Assembly (NCBI GenBank): GCA_018060305.1
Contig: JAGOWF010000011.1
Location: 1 to 19,025, forward strand
Length of the DNA: 19,025 nucleotides
DNA from: Pyrinomonadaceae bacterium
Lineage (GTDB): Bacteria > Acidobacteriota > Blastocatellia > Pyrinomonadales > Pyrinomonadaceae
Reading direction: 5' to 3'
A program made the position numbers and the translations under genes. A model generated the notes under the pieces. The model was not told the DNA's origin and did no database searches. It saw nothing but the letters and a program-made list of their open reading frames with translations. How positions within the stretch are numbered: the stretch's first letter is position 1; every line of letters starts with the position of its first letter. Of the stretch, positions 1-7,934 are shown piece after piece.

Positions 1-3000
1 GGTTAACGGCTGAGACCGTTCCCGTGTCGCCTCCGGCACCGTCGCTCATCATCAGCTTCCAGGTGCCATTGGCTGCCTCAGGCGACATTCCCTCGAATGC
101 CTCAAGGCCGCGTTCCTCGCCGCCCGGCCGGACCGGCCCGGCGAATACAGTGTTCAGGAACACCTTCTCACCCGGCGTCGTTACGCACTGGCTTGCAAAG
201 TAGTCGCCCGCAGGCACAGGATCGCCGGCGATCGTGTGGAAGTTGGCCACATAAGCGTCACCAAAGTTGTACGGCCCGACAAGGTTGCTCGATGATCCAA
301 CGCCCGTCGGCGGACATGTCGCATTGCCACGCCTCTCGACGATAGTCGCTGTCGGCCCGCCACTCGGTGCCTGCAGCGTCATCTTGATGTCGCCGCCCCA
401 TGTGTGCGGGTTGCTCCACGTCCAGTCTCTCAACTGTGCCACCGTCAGCGTTCCCGTGAGTCCCGATACAGGGATATCCACCGTCACGCCAGTCGGATTG
501 TTGTCAGGCGGCGATGCAGGCATTCCTGTCGTTGCCGGGAACGACTGCCCCGCACATCCCGGTGGAGGTGTCGGCGTAGGCGACGCCGGTGGTGTAGGAC
601 TCGGCGTTGCCGGTGGAGGTGTCGGCGATGGGGTCGGCGTCACGCCCGGAGTCGGCGGTGGGGTTGGCGTCGGCGTTCCACCGCAACTCGGTGGTGCAAG
701 GGTGATCTGCAATCCGGGCGACAAGCTCGCGGTATTGAACGAGAACTGCGTAAAGTCAGTGCCGGTCCCTTGTTTTTGGATACCGACCGTTGCACTCGCA
801 CCTCCCGCTGTGGCTCCGATTCCCGTCGCAGCGTAGATGTAACGAACCACATCCGAGCCCTCGGTCAGCATGATCGCAAAGTTGACCGTGATCGGTCCGT
901 TCACCGTTTCGGAGAAGTGCTGCGCCCTCCATTCGATGTAGAACTGGCGATTCGGTGCCGCGCCGATGGTATTCGTGTAGATACCGCCGCCCGTGACATT
1001 CGCCGTCGTCATGATCAGGTCGTCCCAATACGCGAACAGATTCGGATTTGCTCCGAAGCCTGAGGATGGAAGCGCCGTATTGGTAAGGGTCGTCGTCGCA
1101 GCGGCGTTGATCTTCAGGTTGCCATTGGCGCTGGCACTCACGGATGTTACGGCGATGCCATAGACACTTGATGCCCAACCGGCCGGAAGCGTTATCGGCA
1201 CCGCCGGCGAATCGTCTATCTGGCTGCCCGGAACAAATACGCCGCCTGCCGGAATTGTCTGTCCGGTCTGAGTGGTCGCTATGTAGTTGCCCGAGCAAGG
1301 TGTCGTAAACGAGAACACCGTGGAATATTGTCCATTACCGCACGGGTTCACCGCCCTAACACGCCAGAAGTGCTGCGTGGTCACCCCAAGCGGCGATGCC
1401 GGCGTGAATGTCGGCGTGGTCAGTCCCGTGGCTGACGCAACGATATTTGTAAATCCGGCGTCTGTCGCCACCTGTATGTCATACGTCGCCGCCCCGGCTA
1501 CCGCTGCCCACGTAAATGTCGGTGAGAGTGTCGCGGTCGTCGATCCGTCGGCGGGGGCCGTCAAGGTCGGTGTCCCCGGCGTGGTGTCATAGACGGTAAG
1601 CGTTACATTCTGGTTATGAACGAGCACACCCGACGTGCCGACAACATTGATGGTGTAGGTGCCAGGTGCGGCGCCTGCGGTGTTGCCGATCGTCATGGTC
1701 GAGCTGCCGCCCGGAATGACCGGATTCACCGAGAACGTCACGGTTGTGCCCGCTGGGTTACCGGTCGCAGTCAACGTGACCGGATCCACAAAGCCCGTGA
1801 GCGATGTAGTATTTACCGTGTAGGTCGCATTCGCCGGAACACATATCGCCTGTGTCGGCGGCGTGACTGCCAAGGTGAAATCGGGTGTGCACGGTGCAAA
1901 GTTCTCCGTAACGGCTGATGCAGACTGAACTGAAGCAAAACATCCCATGCCGCGAATACGGAAACCCTCGAGAACGTCGTTAGCATCCGCACTGGTCTCA
2001 GGCCCCACAGGGATCGCACCGGCGGTCGCAGCGATCGCGTCGCGTTCCTGCAGCATCGTCGGATTGAGCGGCGCAAGCTTCATTCCATTGGTCACTACAT
2101 CGAGGACACGCGTCGTGCCCGTAGCAAAACCCAAGCGGGTGACCATCAAGGCACGCACTTCCCACAACGCACTCTTCCAGATCTCGCCCGCGTTGTGAAC
2201 CTGCGAGCAGCTTCCAGAGGTCGCTATCTTCGGGTTGCGAGGATATGCGCTTGATACGGCCGTGGTTGGCGTTCCTAAGGTCGTATCGCATCCAGTGTTT
2301 ATATGGCCGAATGTCAGTGGATTGTGAGGCAGGTTATTCGGTCCGCCCGTGAAGGCCTTGACCGCTGTCGGGAAGCGGCGAATTCCGTAGTAATGGTTCG
2401 CCGTCCAAGTTCCGTTAAGATCCAGAAGCGAATAACCGCCAAGCCCATAGACCGCATTGATCGGGTCGGTCGGTTCGGCAGTCATCGTGTGAGCATAAAA
2501 ATCGCCCCAGCCTTCGCCCATCATTCCGCCCTGGTTGCCCAAACCGCTACCGTTGCCGTGCTGGCGGTTCGAGGTTCCGTGCGTTACCTCGTGAATGACA
2601 ATGGCAGCGTCGGCCGTTCCGTCACGGTCCGGCGTGGGCCCTGTCCATAGATACATCTGCATGCGGCCTCGGCTGCCGTCAGCCGGAGTCGAGAAATTCG
2701 CATTGTTCGTTCCCGAAGAATCCTGCCCCTCCGAGCTGACGCGGTCGTTGGCAACGCCGCCTGCACCCGCGAAGTTAAGATGTTGGAAATTACGAGCAGG
2801 CTCATTGAAACCTCGCTTATACAGCTCATCGTGATACAGGTTCATCAGATAGAACATCTGAGTAACCGCACCACGCTGCGCCTGAGGAGTCAGCGGGTCG
2901 TCTCCCGGTACAGGGGCACCCGGCGGCGGATTCCACGTCGAGGTGAATGTCCTGCAACCAGCACCCGGGCAGGCTCCGTCACCCGTCAACGGCGCATCAA

Positions 3001-4231
3001 CGCCATTCGGCGATACGCGATCGATACCAGCCTCATTAGCGTTACCGTCGGTAATATTCGTCCCGTCGGTTATCCAGCCATTATTATTAAAGGAATTCGC
3101 GCCCTCGTTACCGATCAAGGTCACATTCGTTCTGGTCAGCAGCGTGCCCTGCGTTCCAAGGCCCGGATCATTCGGTCCCGGCGACAAGGGTGCCGCGTGG
3201 TCAGCAGCGTTGATATACGCAGGCGGATTCCCGTAGATATTATATGTCGCGGATTCTAGCTGATCGTCAGAGATATTCTTGTGCCATAGCACGACACCCG
3301 TCTCGGCATCGACGATCACATAATAGGCATTAACAGGCTGCCAAATGAGGACCCGCCATGCCGGAACGGCAACGCCGGGCTCCGTCGGAAAGTACATTTT
3401 CTCCGCAATGGTTGACCAGTCGCCGCCGCCAAATACGACACGCAGGTTCGTGGACTCAGCGTCGTTTCGCGTGATGTCCTCAGCGCGGAGTTCGTGATTG
3501 ATATGCTTCGAGGCCGTTGTAACGGCATCCAGAGGATCGCCGAAGGTGGTTGAGAGTCGTCCGTAGTCCAAGCCCGGTGCGAGGTTGTTGACCACTCGGA
3601 TCATCTGCCCGTTGTGCCTAAAGCCCGCCGTCATCTCACCGCGGAATACTTGAATACCGTTGATCTCCTGTTCGAGGCGAACATACGACAGATTGCCGTC
3701 GGGATTCACATAGTTCGCCGCCGTCTTCAGCGCGTCGATCTGCCCATCGCTAAGGCCAATGAGGTCGTTATAGTCTTTAATGAAATCGCGAAGGGCCGTT
3801 GCACGGTTCGCCGTGGTCGGTGGCGTAAGCCAACGAATACTCTGCTCATAAACGTTCGGTGTCAGGATCTCAGGCGTCCGGATGTCGAGATTGTACTCGA
3901 CCTTAGCTCCCGGATGCTGCTGGCGAAATGTCTGCTCGCCGCGCACAAATCCGTCTCTCACGTCAGCAACCCGCGTCGCATCAACGCTTATGGACTGACG
4001 AAATCGCGCGAGTGCCTCAGTGAATTCGTCACCGCTCTGCTCACGGATGTCCCACATTTTCGCGAGACCATCGTCACCGCTTACAGTTCGCTCGATAAGG
4101 CCGCTCTTTTTCTCACTGGCGGCACTCGTTCCGAACTGAAACGGCACAGCGATGATCGCCGTGATAAATCCTAAAACCAACAGACACAGCACGAGCTGGC
4201 GTCTTGTCTCCGACTTTGACCACTTAAACAT
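1..4231 (-). CDS. Secreted multidomain M36 (fungalysin-type) metallopeptidase, 3' end beyond window
   Basis: One reading frame stays open from ATG at 4231-4229 to the left edge (1410 codons, no stop), the largest gene here. Residues 1-38 form a signal peptide (basic start, hydrophobic 13-30). An FTP-like inhibitory propeptide region follows (about 85-230). The M36 catalytic domain has the zinc motif HEVTH (H547, E548, H551), the third ligand in GEGWGDF (E573), and HNAGEIW at about H679. Next come an Ig-like segment (about 780-880), a fibronectin-III-like domain (about 880-975), a beta-rich domain (about 975-1180), a Pro/Thr linker (about 1184-1230) and a proprotein-convertase P domain (about 1250-1410) ending near its usual C-terminus, so little is probably missing. 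The family degrades extracellular protein after propeptide removal; a nutritional or predatory role is inference. An AGGAGG sits 8 nt before the start. Expression probably depends on the leader at 4232-4450. Confidence 0.93.
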   Translation of the reverse strand, partial: MFKWSKSETRRQLVLCLLVLGFITAIIAVPFQFGTSAASEKKSGLIERTVSGDDGLAKMWDIREQSGDEFTEALARFRQSISVDATRVADVRDGFVRGEQTFRQQHPGAKVEYNLDIRTPEILTPNVYEQSIRWLTPPTTANRATALRDFIKDYNDLIGLSDGQIDALKTAANYVNPDGNLSYVRLEQEINGIQVFRGEMTAGFRHNGQMIRVVNNLAPGLDYGRLSTTFGDPLDAVTTASKHINHELRAEDITRNDAESTNLRVVFGGGDWSTIAEKMYFPTEPGVAVPAWRVLIWQPVNAYYVIVDAETGVVLWHKNISDDQLESATYNIYGNPPAYINAADHAAPLSPGPNDPGLGTQGTLLTRTNVTLIGNEGANSFNNNGWITDGTNITDGNANEAGIDRVSPNGVDAPLTGDGACPGAGCRTFTSTWNPPPGAPVPGDDPLTPQAQRGAVTQMFYLMNLYHDELYKRGFNEPARNFQHLNFAGAGGVANDRVSSEGQDSSGTNNANFSTPADGSRGRMQMYLWTGPTPDRDGTADAAIVIHEVTHGTSNRQHGNGSGLGNQGGMMGEGWGDFYAHTMTAEPTDPINAVYGLGGYSLLDLNGTWTANHYYGIRRFPTAVKAFTGGPNNLPHNPLTFGHINTGCDTTLGTPTTAVSSAYPRNPKIATSGSCSQVHNAGEIWKSALWEVRALMVTRLGFATGTTRVLDVVTNGMKLAPLNPTMLQERDAIAATAGAIPVGPETSADANDVLEGFRIRGMGCFASVQSASAVTENFAPCTPDFTLAVTPPTQAICVPANATYTVNTTSLTGFVDPVTLTATGNPAGTTVTFSVNPVIPGGSSTMTIGNTAGAAPGTYTINVVGTSGVLVHNQNVTLTVYDTTPGTPTLTAPADGSTTATLSPTFTWAAVAGAATYDIQVATDAGFTNIVASATGLTTPTFTPASPLGVTTQHFWRVRAVNPCGNGQYSTVFSFTTPCSGNYIATTQTGQTIPAGGVFVPGSQIDDSPAVPITLPAGWASSVYGIAVTSVSASANGNLKINAAATTTLTNTALPSSGFGANPNLFAYWDDLIMTTANVTGGGIYTNTIGAAPNRQFYIEWRAQHFSETVNGPITVNFAIMLTEGSDVVRYIYAATGIGATAGGASATVGIQKQGTGTDFTQFSFNTASLSPGLQITLAPPSCGGTPTPTPPPTPGVTPTPSPTPPPATPSPTPPASPTPTPPPGCAGQSFPATTGMPASPPDNNPTGVTVDIPVSGLTGTLTVAQLRDWTWSNPHTWGGDIKMTLQAPSGGPTATIVERRGNATCPPTGVGSSSNLVGPYNFGDAYVANFHTIAGDPVPAGDYFASQCVTTPGEKVFLNTVFAGPVRPGGEERGLEAFEGMSPEAANGTWKLMMSDGAGGDTGTVSAVN
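556..680 (-). repeat. Pro/Thr-rich linker-coding repeat inside the M36 gene
   Basis: On the minus strand this stretch codes for irregular PTP, TPPP and SPTP units between two cysteines (CGG...PPGC), about 40 residues. It joins the beta-rich domain to the C-terminal P domain and is probably an extended, flexible, possibly glycosylated spacer. The low-complexity DNA also gives Gly/Val- and Arg-rich open frames on the plus strand, which I regard as artefacts. Confidence 0.8.
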
Positions 4232-4239
4232 TAGAGAAT

Positions 4240-4245
4240 CCTCCT
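4240..4245 (-). promoter_or_regulatory. Ribosome binding site of the M36 peptidase gene
   Basis: The minus strand reads AGGAGG with an 8-nt spacer before ATG at 4231. This strong Shine-Dalgarno sequence fixes the start of the large peptidase gene. Confidence 0.85.
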
Positions 4246-4290
4246 GGAACGTTGGGCTTGATTATTACTCTTGTAACCTGCGACTAAGAC

Positions 4291-4330
4291 AAAAAGACCG
4301 CTTCGCCAGGGAATAAACCCCGGACGAAGC
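4291..4330 (-). terminator. Intrinsic-terminator-like hairpin in the M36 leader (attenuator or sRNA terminator)
   Basis: On the minus strand, arms GCTTCG (4330-4325) and CGAAGC (4305-4300) extend inward with one mismatch to a GGG/CCC pairing, about 12 positions in all, closing a GTTTATT loop. The sequence GGTC and then five T residues (4295-4291) follow. It lies between the promoter at 4450-4479 and the peptidase start at 4231, so it must either be read through conditionally or end a separate short transcript. Confidence 0.6.
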
Positions 4331-4443
4331 ATCAAGTTATTCGTACGTACGTTGCCGAAGCAACCTGACCGAAGTAAGCGCGACGGAGACAAAGGCCTCC
4401 GGCTACTCTATTTCAAACGTCTTACTAAACAGGACAAAAAGAT
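4291..4443 (-). ncRNA. Structured leader RNA or small RNA upstream of the M36 gene
   Basis: From the predicted transcription start (about 4443) to the terminator-like hairpin the RNA would be about 150 nt. I can pair three further hairpins by eye: 4401-4384 (CGGAG/CTCCG, 8-nt loop), 4378-4365 (CUUAC-UUCG-GUCAG, one mismatch) and 4364-4351 (GUUGC-UUCG-GCAAC). The last two have the very stable cUUCGg tetraloop. I do not recognise a known riboswitch class. It could be a metabolite- or protein-sensing attenuator for the peptidase, or a stand-alone small RNA. Existence of a structured RNA is moderately supported; its role is unknown. Confidence 0.45.
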
Positions 4444-4449
4444 GGTGGA

Positions 4450-4479
4450 AGTATAGTCCCAAAGGATCGCGGCTGTCAA
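4450..4479 (-). promoter_or_regulatory. Sigma70-type promoter upstream of the M36 gene/leader RNA
   Basis: On the minus strand TTGACA (4479-4474) is a perfect -35 box, followed by an 18-bp spacer and TATACT (4455-4450), a 5/6 match to the -10 box. The predicted start is near 4443, giving a leader of about 210 nt before the peptidase ATG. Two direct copies of CCGCGAT (4485-4479 and 4472-4466 on the minus strand), 13 bp apart, flank the -35 box and could be an operator. Confidence 0.75.
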
Positions 4480-4522
4480 TCGCGGCGCGAGTAAAATCCA
4501 TGAACCTGCTGATCCAACGAGA

Positions 4523-6985
4523 TCAAGTCTTGGCAAGCGGAGGTTGGTCCGCCGAATGGCCGGTCCCGTCTTCCCTCGCTGCGGCATGCTCACGCTTCTT
4601 GATCGACTCGGAACCTTCAGGTTCGAGCGCAGCCTTAAGGACGTCACTGATCCATGTGGCAAAAACGAGTTCAAGCTCCTTTTTCACGTCCTCCGGGATA
4701 TCGTCAGTATCGGCTTCGTTACGGACCGGCAGGATGATACGCCGGATCCCTGCGCGGTGCGCGGCCAATACCTTTTCCTTTATACCGCCAACCGGGAACA
4801 CAAGCCCCGAAAGCGTGATCTCGCCCGTCATCGCCGTATCCGATCGGACCTTGCGCCCCGTATAGAGCGACGCCATCGCCGTAGCCATCGTCACGCCCGC
4901 TGACGGGCCATCTTTTGGGATCGCGCCGGCCGGCACATGCAGGTGAACGCCGTTGTTCTTGATCATTTCGGCATCAAGATCGAATTCGGCCGCATGTGAC
5001 CACAAATAACTTCGTGCAGCCTGCGCCGACTCTTTCATGACCTCGCCAAGCTGGCCGGTAAGCGTGAGTCCGCCACTGCCCGGCAGCATTGTGGCTTCGA
5101 TAAACAGGACCTCGCCACCCATCTCTGTCCACGCCATTCCGGTCGCGACGCCGGGCGGCAGTTCTTTTCTGGCTTCCTCAGGGAATACCTTAGGCGGGCC
5201 GAGATATCCGCGGACCTCTTCGGCAGATATCGTCACTTTCTCCGGCGAGCCTTCGGCGACCCTCAACGCGACCTTCCGTGCGAGGTTGCCGATCGAGCGC
5301 TCAAGCTGCCTAACGCCGGCCTCACGTGTATATCTCGTGGACAACAGGTTTATGGCATCATCGGTTATCACCAATTGGTCATTGGTAAGGCCATTCTCCT
5401 CGATCTGCCTCGGCACGAGATATTGCTTGGCAATATTCAACTTTTCACGGTCACTATAGCCGGCAAGCTGGATGATCTCCATGCGGTCGCGAAGCGGCAT
5501 CGGAATCGGAGCCAGTTGATTGGCCGTTGCGATAAAGAACACCTTCGACAGGTCAAACGGAAGGTCGAGATAATTGTCACGAAATGTGTTGTTTTGGGCC
5601 GGATCAAGTATCTCAAGCAATGCCGACGCCGGATCGCCGCGAAAATCCGCGCCGAGCTTATCTATCTCGTCGAGCATCATCACCGGATTGTTGACGCCGA
5701 CACGCCTGAGCGACTGGATGATGCGGCCGGGCATTGCACCGATGTATGTTCTACGGTGGCCACGTAATTCTGCCTCGTCGCGCATCCCGCCAAGGCTAAG
5801 GCGGTCGAATTCCCGGCCTAGTGCACGTGCGATCGAACGGCCGAGCGACGTCTTACCGACGCCAGGCGGGCCGACGAACAGCAGGATCGGGCTCTTGCTG
5901 TCGGGACGCAGCTTAACCACCGCGAGCGATTCCAGAATGCGTTCCTTGATATCTTCGAGGCCGTAGTGATCCTCATCGAGAACTTTCCGTGCCTCCCTAA
6001 GATCAAGCTTTTCCTGACCTGACTTGCGCCACGGCAATTCGAGGATATATTCGAGATACGTGCGGATCACGTGATAATCGGGCGCGGCCTGAGGCAGGGC
6101 CTCCATTCGCTTGAGCTCACGTTCGGCCTCTTTACGCACATCATCGGGCAGATCGGCCTCTTCGAGACGTGTCCGCAGTTGGCCCGCCTCTGCCTGCTCG
6201 CCGGATTCACCCTCGCCAAGTTCTTTTTGGATCGCCTTCATCTGCTGCCGGAGCACGTAATCACGCTGAGATTTGTCCATCTCCTGCTGCGCTTCAGTAG
6301 CGATCTTTGAGCGGATCTGCATGATCTCGAGCTCACGAGCAAGGGCGGCGTGGGTAAGCGTGAGCAGGCCGTCAACGGTCGACGATTCGAGCATCTTCTG
6401 CTCTGTCTCAGTTCCGAGATCGAGGACAGAAGCTAGAAAATACGATAGCTGAACCGGATCCTCCTGAGATGTGACAGCGACGCGGATCTCAGGCGGGACC
6501 TGCGGCAACAGCGCCAGAGCCTCTTGGATCATCCCGTGTATGTTGCGCTTGAGGGCCTCGATCTCTTCTTCGTCAACGCGCCGCAATTCATCCAGAACCT
6601 GTATTCTAGCCTTTAGGAATGGCTGCTCGGCTGTCCATTCGACCACCTCAAAGCGTTTCATGCCCTGAACGATTAGCTGCATCACACCATCGGTTCGCAT
6701 CATTCGCTTGATGTTGACGAGGGTGCCGATCGTGTAAATATCCGACGGTTTAGCGTCGTCACCGGTCACGTTCTCGGACTTTGTAGTGACACAGGCGAGA
6801 ATTTTCTCTTCAGTGGCAAGCGACCATTCAACGGCCTTGGTCGAGCGTTCGCGGCCGACGGCGAGTGGAACAACGGTATCCGGGAACAGAGTTGTATTCT
6901 GCAAAGGCAGGATCGCGATCTCAAGTTCGTCCGGCAACCGTATCTCCTGCGTCTTGAATTGTTGTTCCTGTATCTCGTCCGCCAT
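4523..6985 (-). CDS. lon: ATP-dependent Lon protease
   Basis: Cytoplasmic AAA+ serine protease that degrades misfolded and selected regulatory proteins. The 820-residue product has the full bacterial Lon layout: N-terminal substrate-binding LON domain (about 20-215), helical region (about 215-350), AAA+ module with Walker A GPPGVGKT (372-379) and Walker B MMLDE (D439, E440), and a C-terminal protease domain with catalytic S695 in DGPSAG and K738 in GIKEK. It is slightly longer than E. coli Lon because of a charged, low-complexity tail after about residue 785. Its ATG shares one base with the TAA of the upstream small heat-shock gene (TAATG), so translation is probably coupled. An AGGGTG lies just before the start. 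No clear terminator follows, and the next promoter begins about 45 bp downstream. Confidence 0.98.
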   Translation of the reverse strand: MADEIQEQQFKTQEIRLPDELEIAILPLQNTTLFPDTVVPLAVGRERSTKAVEWSLATEEKILACVTTKSENVTGDDAKPSDIYTIGTLVNIKRMMRTDGVMQLIVQGMKRFEVVEWTAEQPFLKARIQVLDELRRVDEEEIEALKRNIHGMIQEALALLPQVPPEIRVAVTSQEDPVQLSYFLASVLDLGTETEQKMLESSTVDGLLTLTHAALARELEIMQIRSKIATEAQQEMDKSQRDYVLRQQMKAIQKELGEGESGEQAEAGQLRTRLEEADLPDDVRKEAERELKRMEALPQAAPDYHVIRTYLEYILELPWRKSGQEKLDLREARKVLDEDHYGLEDIKERILESLAVVKLRPDSKSPILLFVGPPGVGKTSLGRSIARALGREFDRLSLGGMRDEAELRGHRRTYIGAMPGRIIQSLRRVGVNNPVMMLDEIDKLGADFRGDPASALLEILDPAQNNTFRDNYLDLPFDLSKVFFIATANQLAPIPMPLRDRMEIIQLAGYSDREKLNIAKQYLVPRQIEENGLTNDQLVITDDAINLLSTRYTREAGVRQLERSIGNLARKVALRVAEGSPEKVTISAEEVRGYLGPPKVFPEEARKELPPGVATGMAWTEMGGEVLFIEATMLPGSGGLTLTGQLGEVMKESAQAARSYLWSHAAEFDLDAEMIKNNGVHLHVPAGAIPKDGPSAGVTMATAMASLYTGRKVRSDTAMTGEITLSGLVFPVGGIKEKVLAAHRAGIRRIILPVRNEADTDDIPEDVKKELELVFATWISDVLKAALEPEGSESIKKREHAAAREDGTGHSADQPPLAKT

Positions 6986-7344
6986 TATTCACCCTTTCTG
7001 AGTGTTACGATCAGCAGCCCATTCTCGAACTGATGCTCAACCTTCGCGTTGTCGATCGCCACCGGAAACCGCAGCGTCTTTTCAAAATTGCTGTATGTGA
7101 TCTCCATCTGCTGATACGCGACGCCAGCAGCGCAACTCCGATCTTTTCGACATCCCGCGATGGACAGGACGTTGCCCTGAATGTCGATCTCGATCTCCTC
7201 CGCCGAAACGCCCGCCAATTCGACTTTCACGACCCAACCGTCCGGCGTCTGATAAACATCCGCAGCCGGATACCAGAGCTGGCCGCTGCGCACGTCCTTT
7301 GACGAGCCGACGAACTGGAATTGTCTATTGAACGATCTTGCCAA
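6985..7344 (-). CDS. Small heat-shock protein, Hsp20/alpha-crystallin family
   Basis: ATP-independent holdase that binds unfolding proteins and keeps them available to other chaperones or proteases. The 119-residue product is nearly all alpha-crystallin domain (about 26-116), with the typical GVSAEEIEIDIQGNVLSIAG and FENGLLIVTLRK segments. The start appears to be TTG at 7344, directly after the TAA of the CBS gene; no in-frame ATG fits and the Shine-Dalgarno is weak (GGGGAAAA), implying coupled translation. Oddities are a very short N-terminal arm, no C-terminal I-x-I motif after the domain (needed for oligomer assembly in many relatives) and two cysteines, C65 and C71, in the mid-domain loop. 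Its stop overlaps the lon start, so clients may be passed to Lon; that is inference. Confidence 0.92.
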   Translation of the reverse strand: MARSFNRQFQFVGSSKDVRSGQLWYPAADVYQTPDGWVVKVELAGVSAEEIEIDIQGNVLSIAGCRKDRSCAAGVAYQQMEITYSNFEKTLRFPVAIDNAKVEHQFENGLLIVTLRKGE

Positions 7345-7812
7345 TTAACGTTTTCCCCAAAATGCGGCGCCGCTGGAAATCTCCTCAAGCGTCGCAGCGA
7401 TCTCCTCTTCGTCTTCCATGCTCAGCGCTACGTCCGCCACCGCGATGATCCCGGCAAGCGAACCGTCCCCCATGACTACGGGGATTCGCCTGACCTGTTT
7501 ATCACCCATCAGCCGAATTGCCTCAAATGCAAAGTCATCAGGATCAGCAGTAAACAGATCCTTTGTCATTACTTGCGTGATCGCCTCATCGCCCGAAATG
7601 CCTTCTGCGACTGCTCTTACAACGATATCGCGATCAGTCACAATGCCTACCAACTTATCGTCGTCAACGATCGGGACCGCTCCCACGTCGCCGGCGCGCA
7701 TCATAACGGCGACCTCACGCAATGTCGCATGAGGTTCCGCCGTACGAACACTCGTAGTCATTATCTCGCTGCACCGAAGCCGCGAAACAACAGGACTCTC
7801 GCTCTCGATCAT
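7345..7812 (-). CDS. Tandem CBS-domain protein
   Basis: The 155-residue product is essentially two CBS domains: one from MTTSVRTAEPHATL through GIVTDRDIVVRAVAEG, the second from VMTKDLFTADPDDF through AGIIAVADVALS, then an acidic tail. Stand-alone CBS pairs of this type (compare mycobacterial Hrp1 or Bacillus YhcV) bind adenine nucleotides or act in stress responses; the ligand here cannot be read from sequence. I chose ATG at 7812. A longer frame opens at GTG 7875, but it would run through an A-tract inverted repeat and encode a non-conserved hydrophobic leader. No good ribosome site precedes either start. A weak promoter could lie at 7838-7866 (TTGGGG, 17 bp, TTTATT). The gene heads an operon with the small heat-shock gene (adjacent TAA/TTG) and lon. 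Confidence 0.9.
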   Translation of the reverse strand: MIESESPVVSRLRCSEIMTTSVRTAEPHATLREVAVMMRAGDVGAVPIVDDDKLVGIVTDRDIVVRAVAEGISGDEAITQVMTKDLFTADPDDFAFEAIRLMGDKQVRRIPVVMGDGSLAGIIAVADVALSMEDEEEIAATLEEISSGAAFWGKR

Positions 7813-7869
7813 ACTTTCATTCTGTTCGACGCCAGTGAATAAAGCAAGAAAAGACAGGAACCCCAAAAG

Positions 7870-7925
7870 GGACACGGAAATTTACCAAAACGCAGGGCCT
7901 CCCTTTTTTGTGGCTTTTTGTGTCC
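7870..7925. repeat. A-tract-rich imperfect inverted repeat between nadA and the CBS gene
   Basis: Arms GGACAC (7870-7875) and GTGTCC (7920-7925) enclose A- and T-rich words such as CACAAAAAG on the minus strand, plus a GGGAGGCCC inner palindrome. It lies just after the nadA stop and ends in a T-rich run on the minus strand, so it may stop nadA transcription. Its word content resembles the repeat at 15193-15253. Confidence 0.45.
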
Positions 7926-7934
7926 TTATCGCGG

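Noticed and set aside
267..836. Gly/Val-rich and Arg-rich plus-strand open frames at the left end
   Set aside because: They are mirror images of the Pro/Thr linker and P-domain coding region of the minus-strand M36 gene, whose frame is continuous and recognisable.
4351..4410. Resemblance to a c-di-GMP-I (GEMM) riboswitch on the plus strand (CAAAGGCCTCCGGCTA)
   Set aside because: Only a fragment of the consensus matches, and the plus strand here leads antisense into lon with no gene to control.
4500..6668. Several plus-strand open frames of 65-140 codons opposite lon
   Set aside because: All lie antisense to the conserved Lon coding frame and have no ribosome sites or recognisable products.
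7813..7875. GTG start 21 codons upstream for the CBS gene
   Set aside because: It runs through an A-tract inverted repeat and would add a low-complexity hydrophobic leader.
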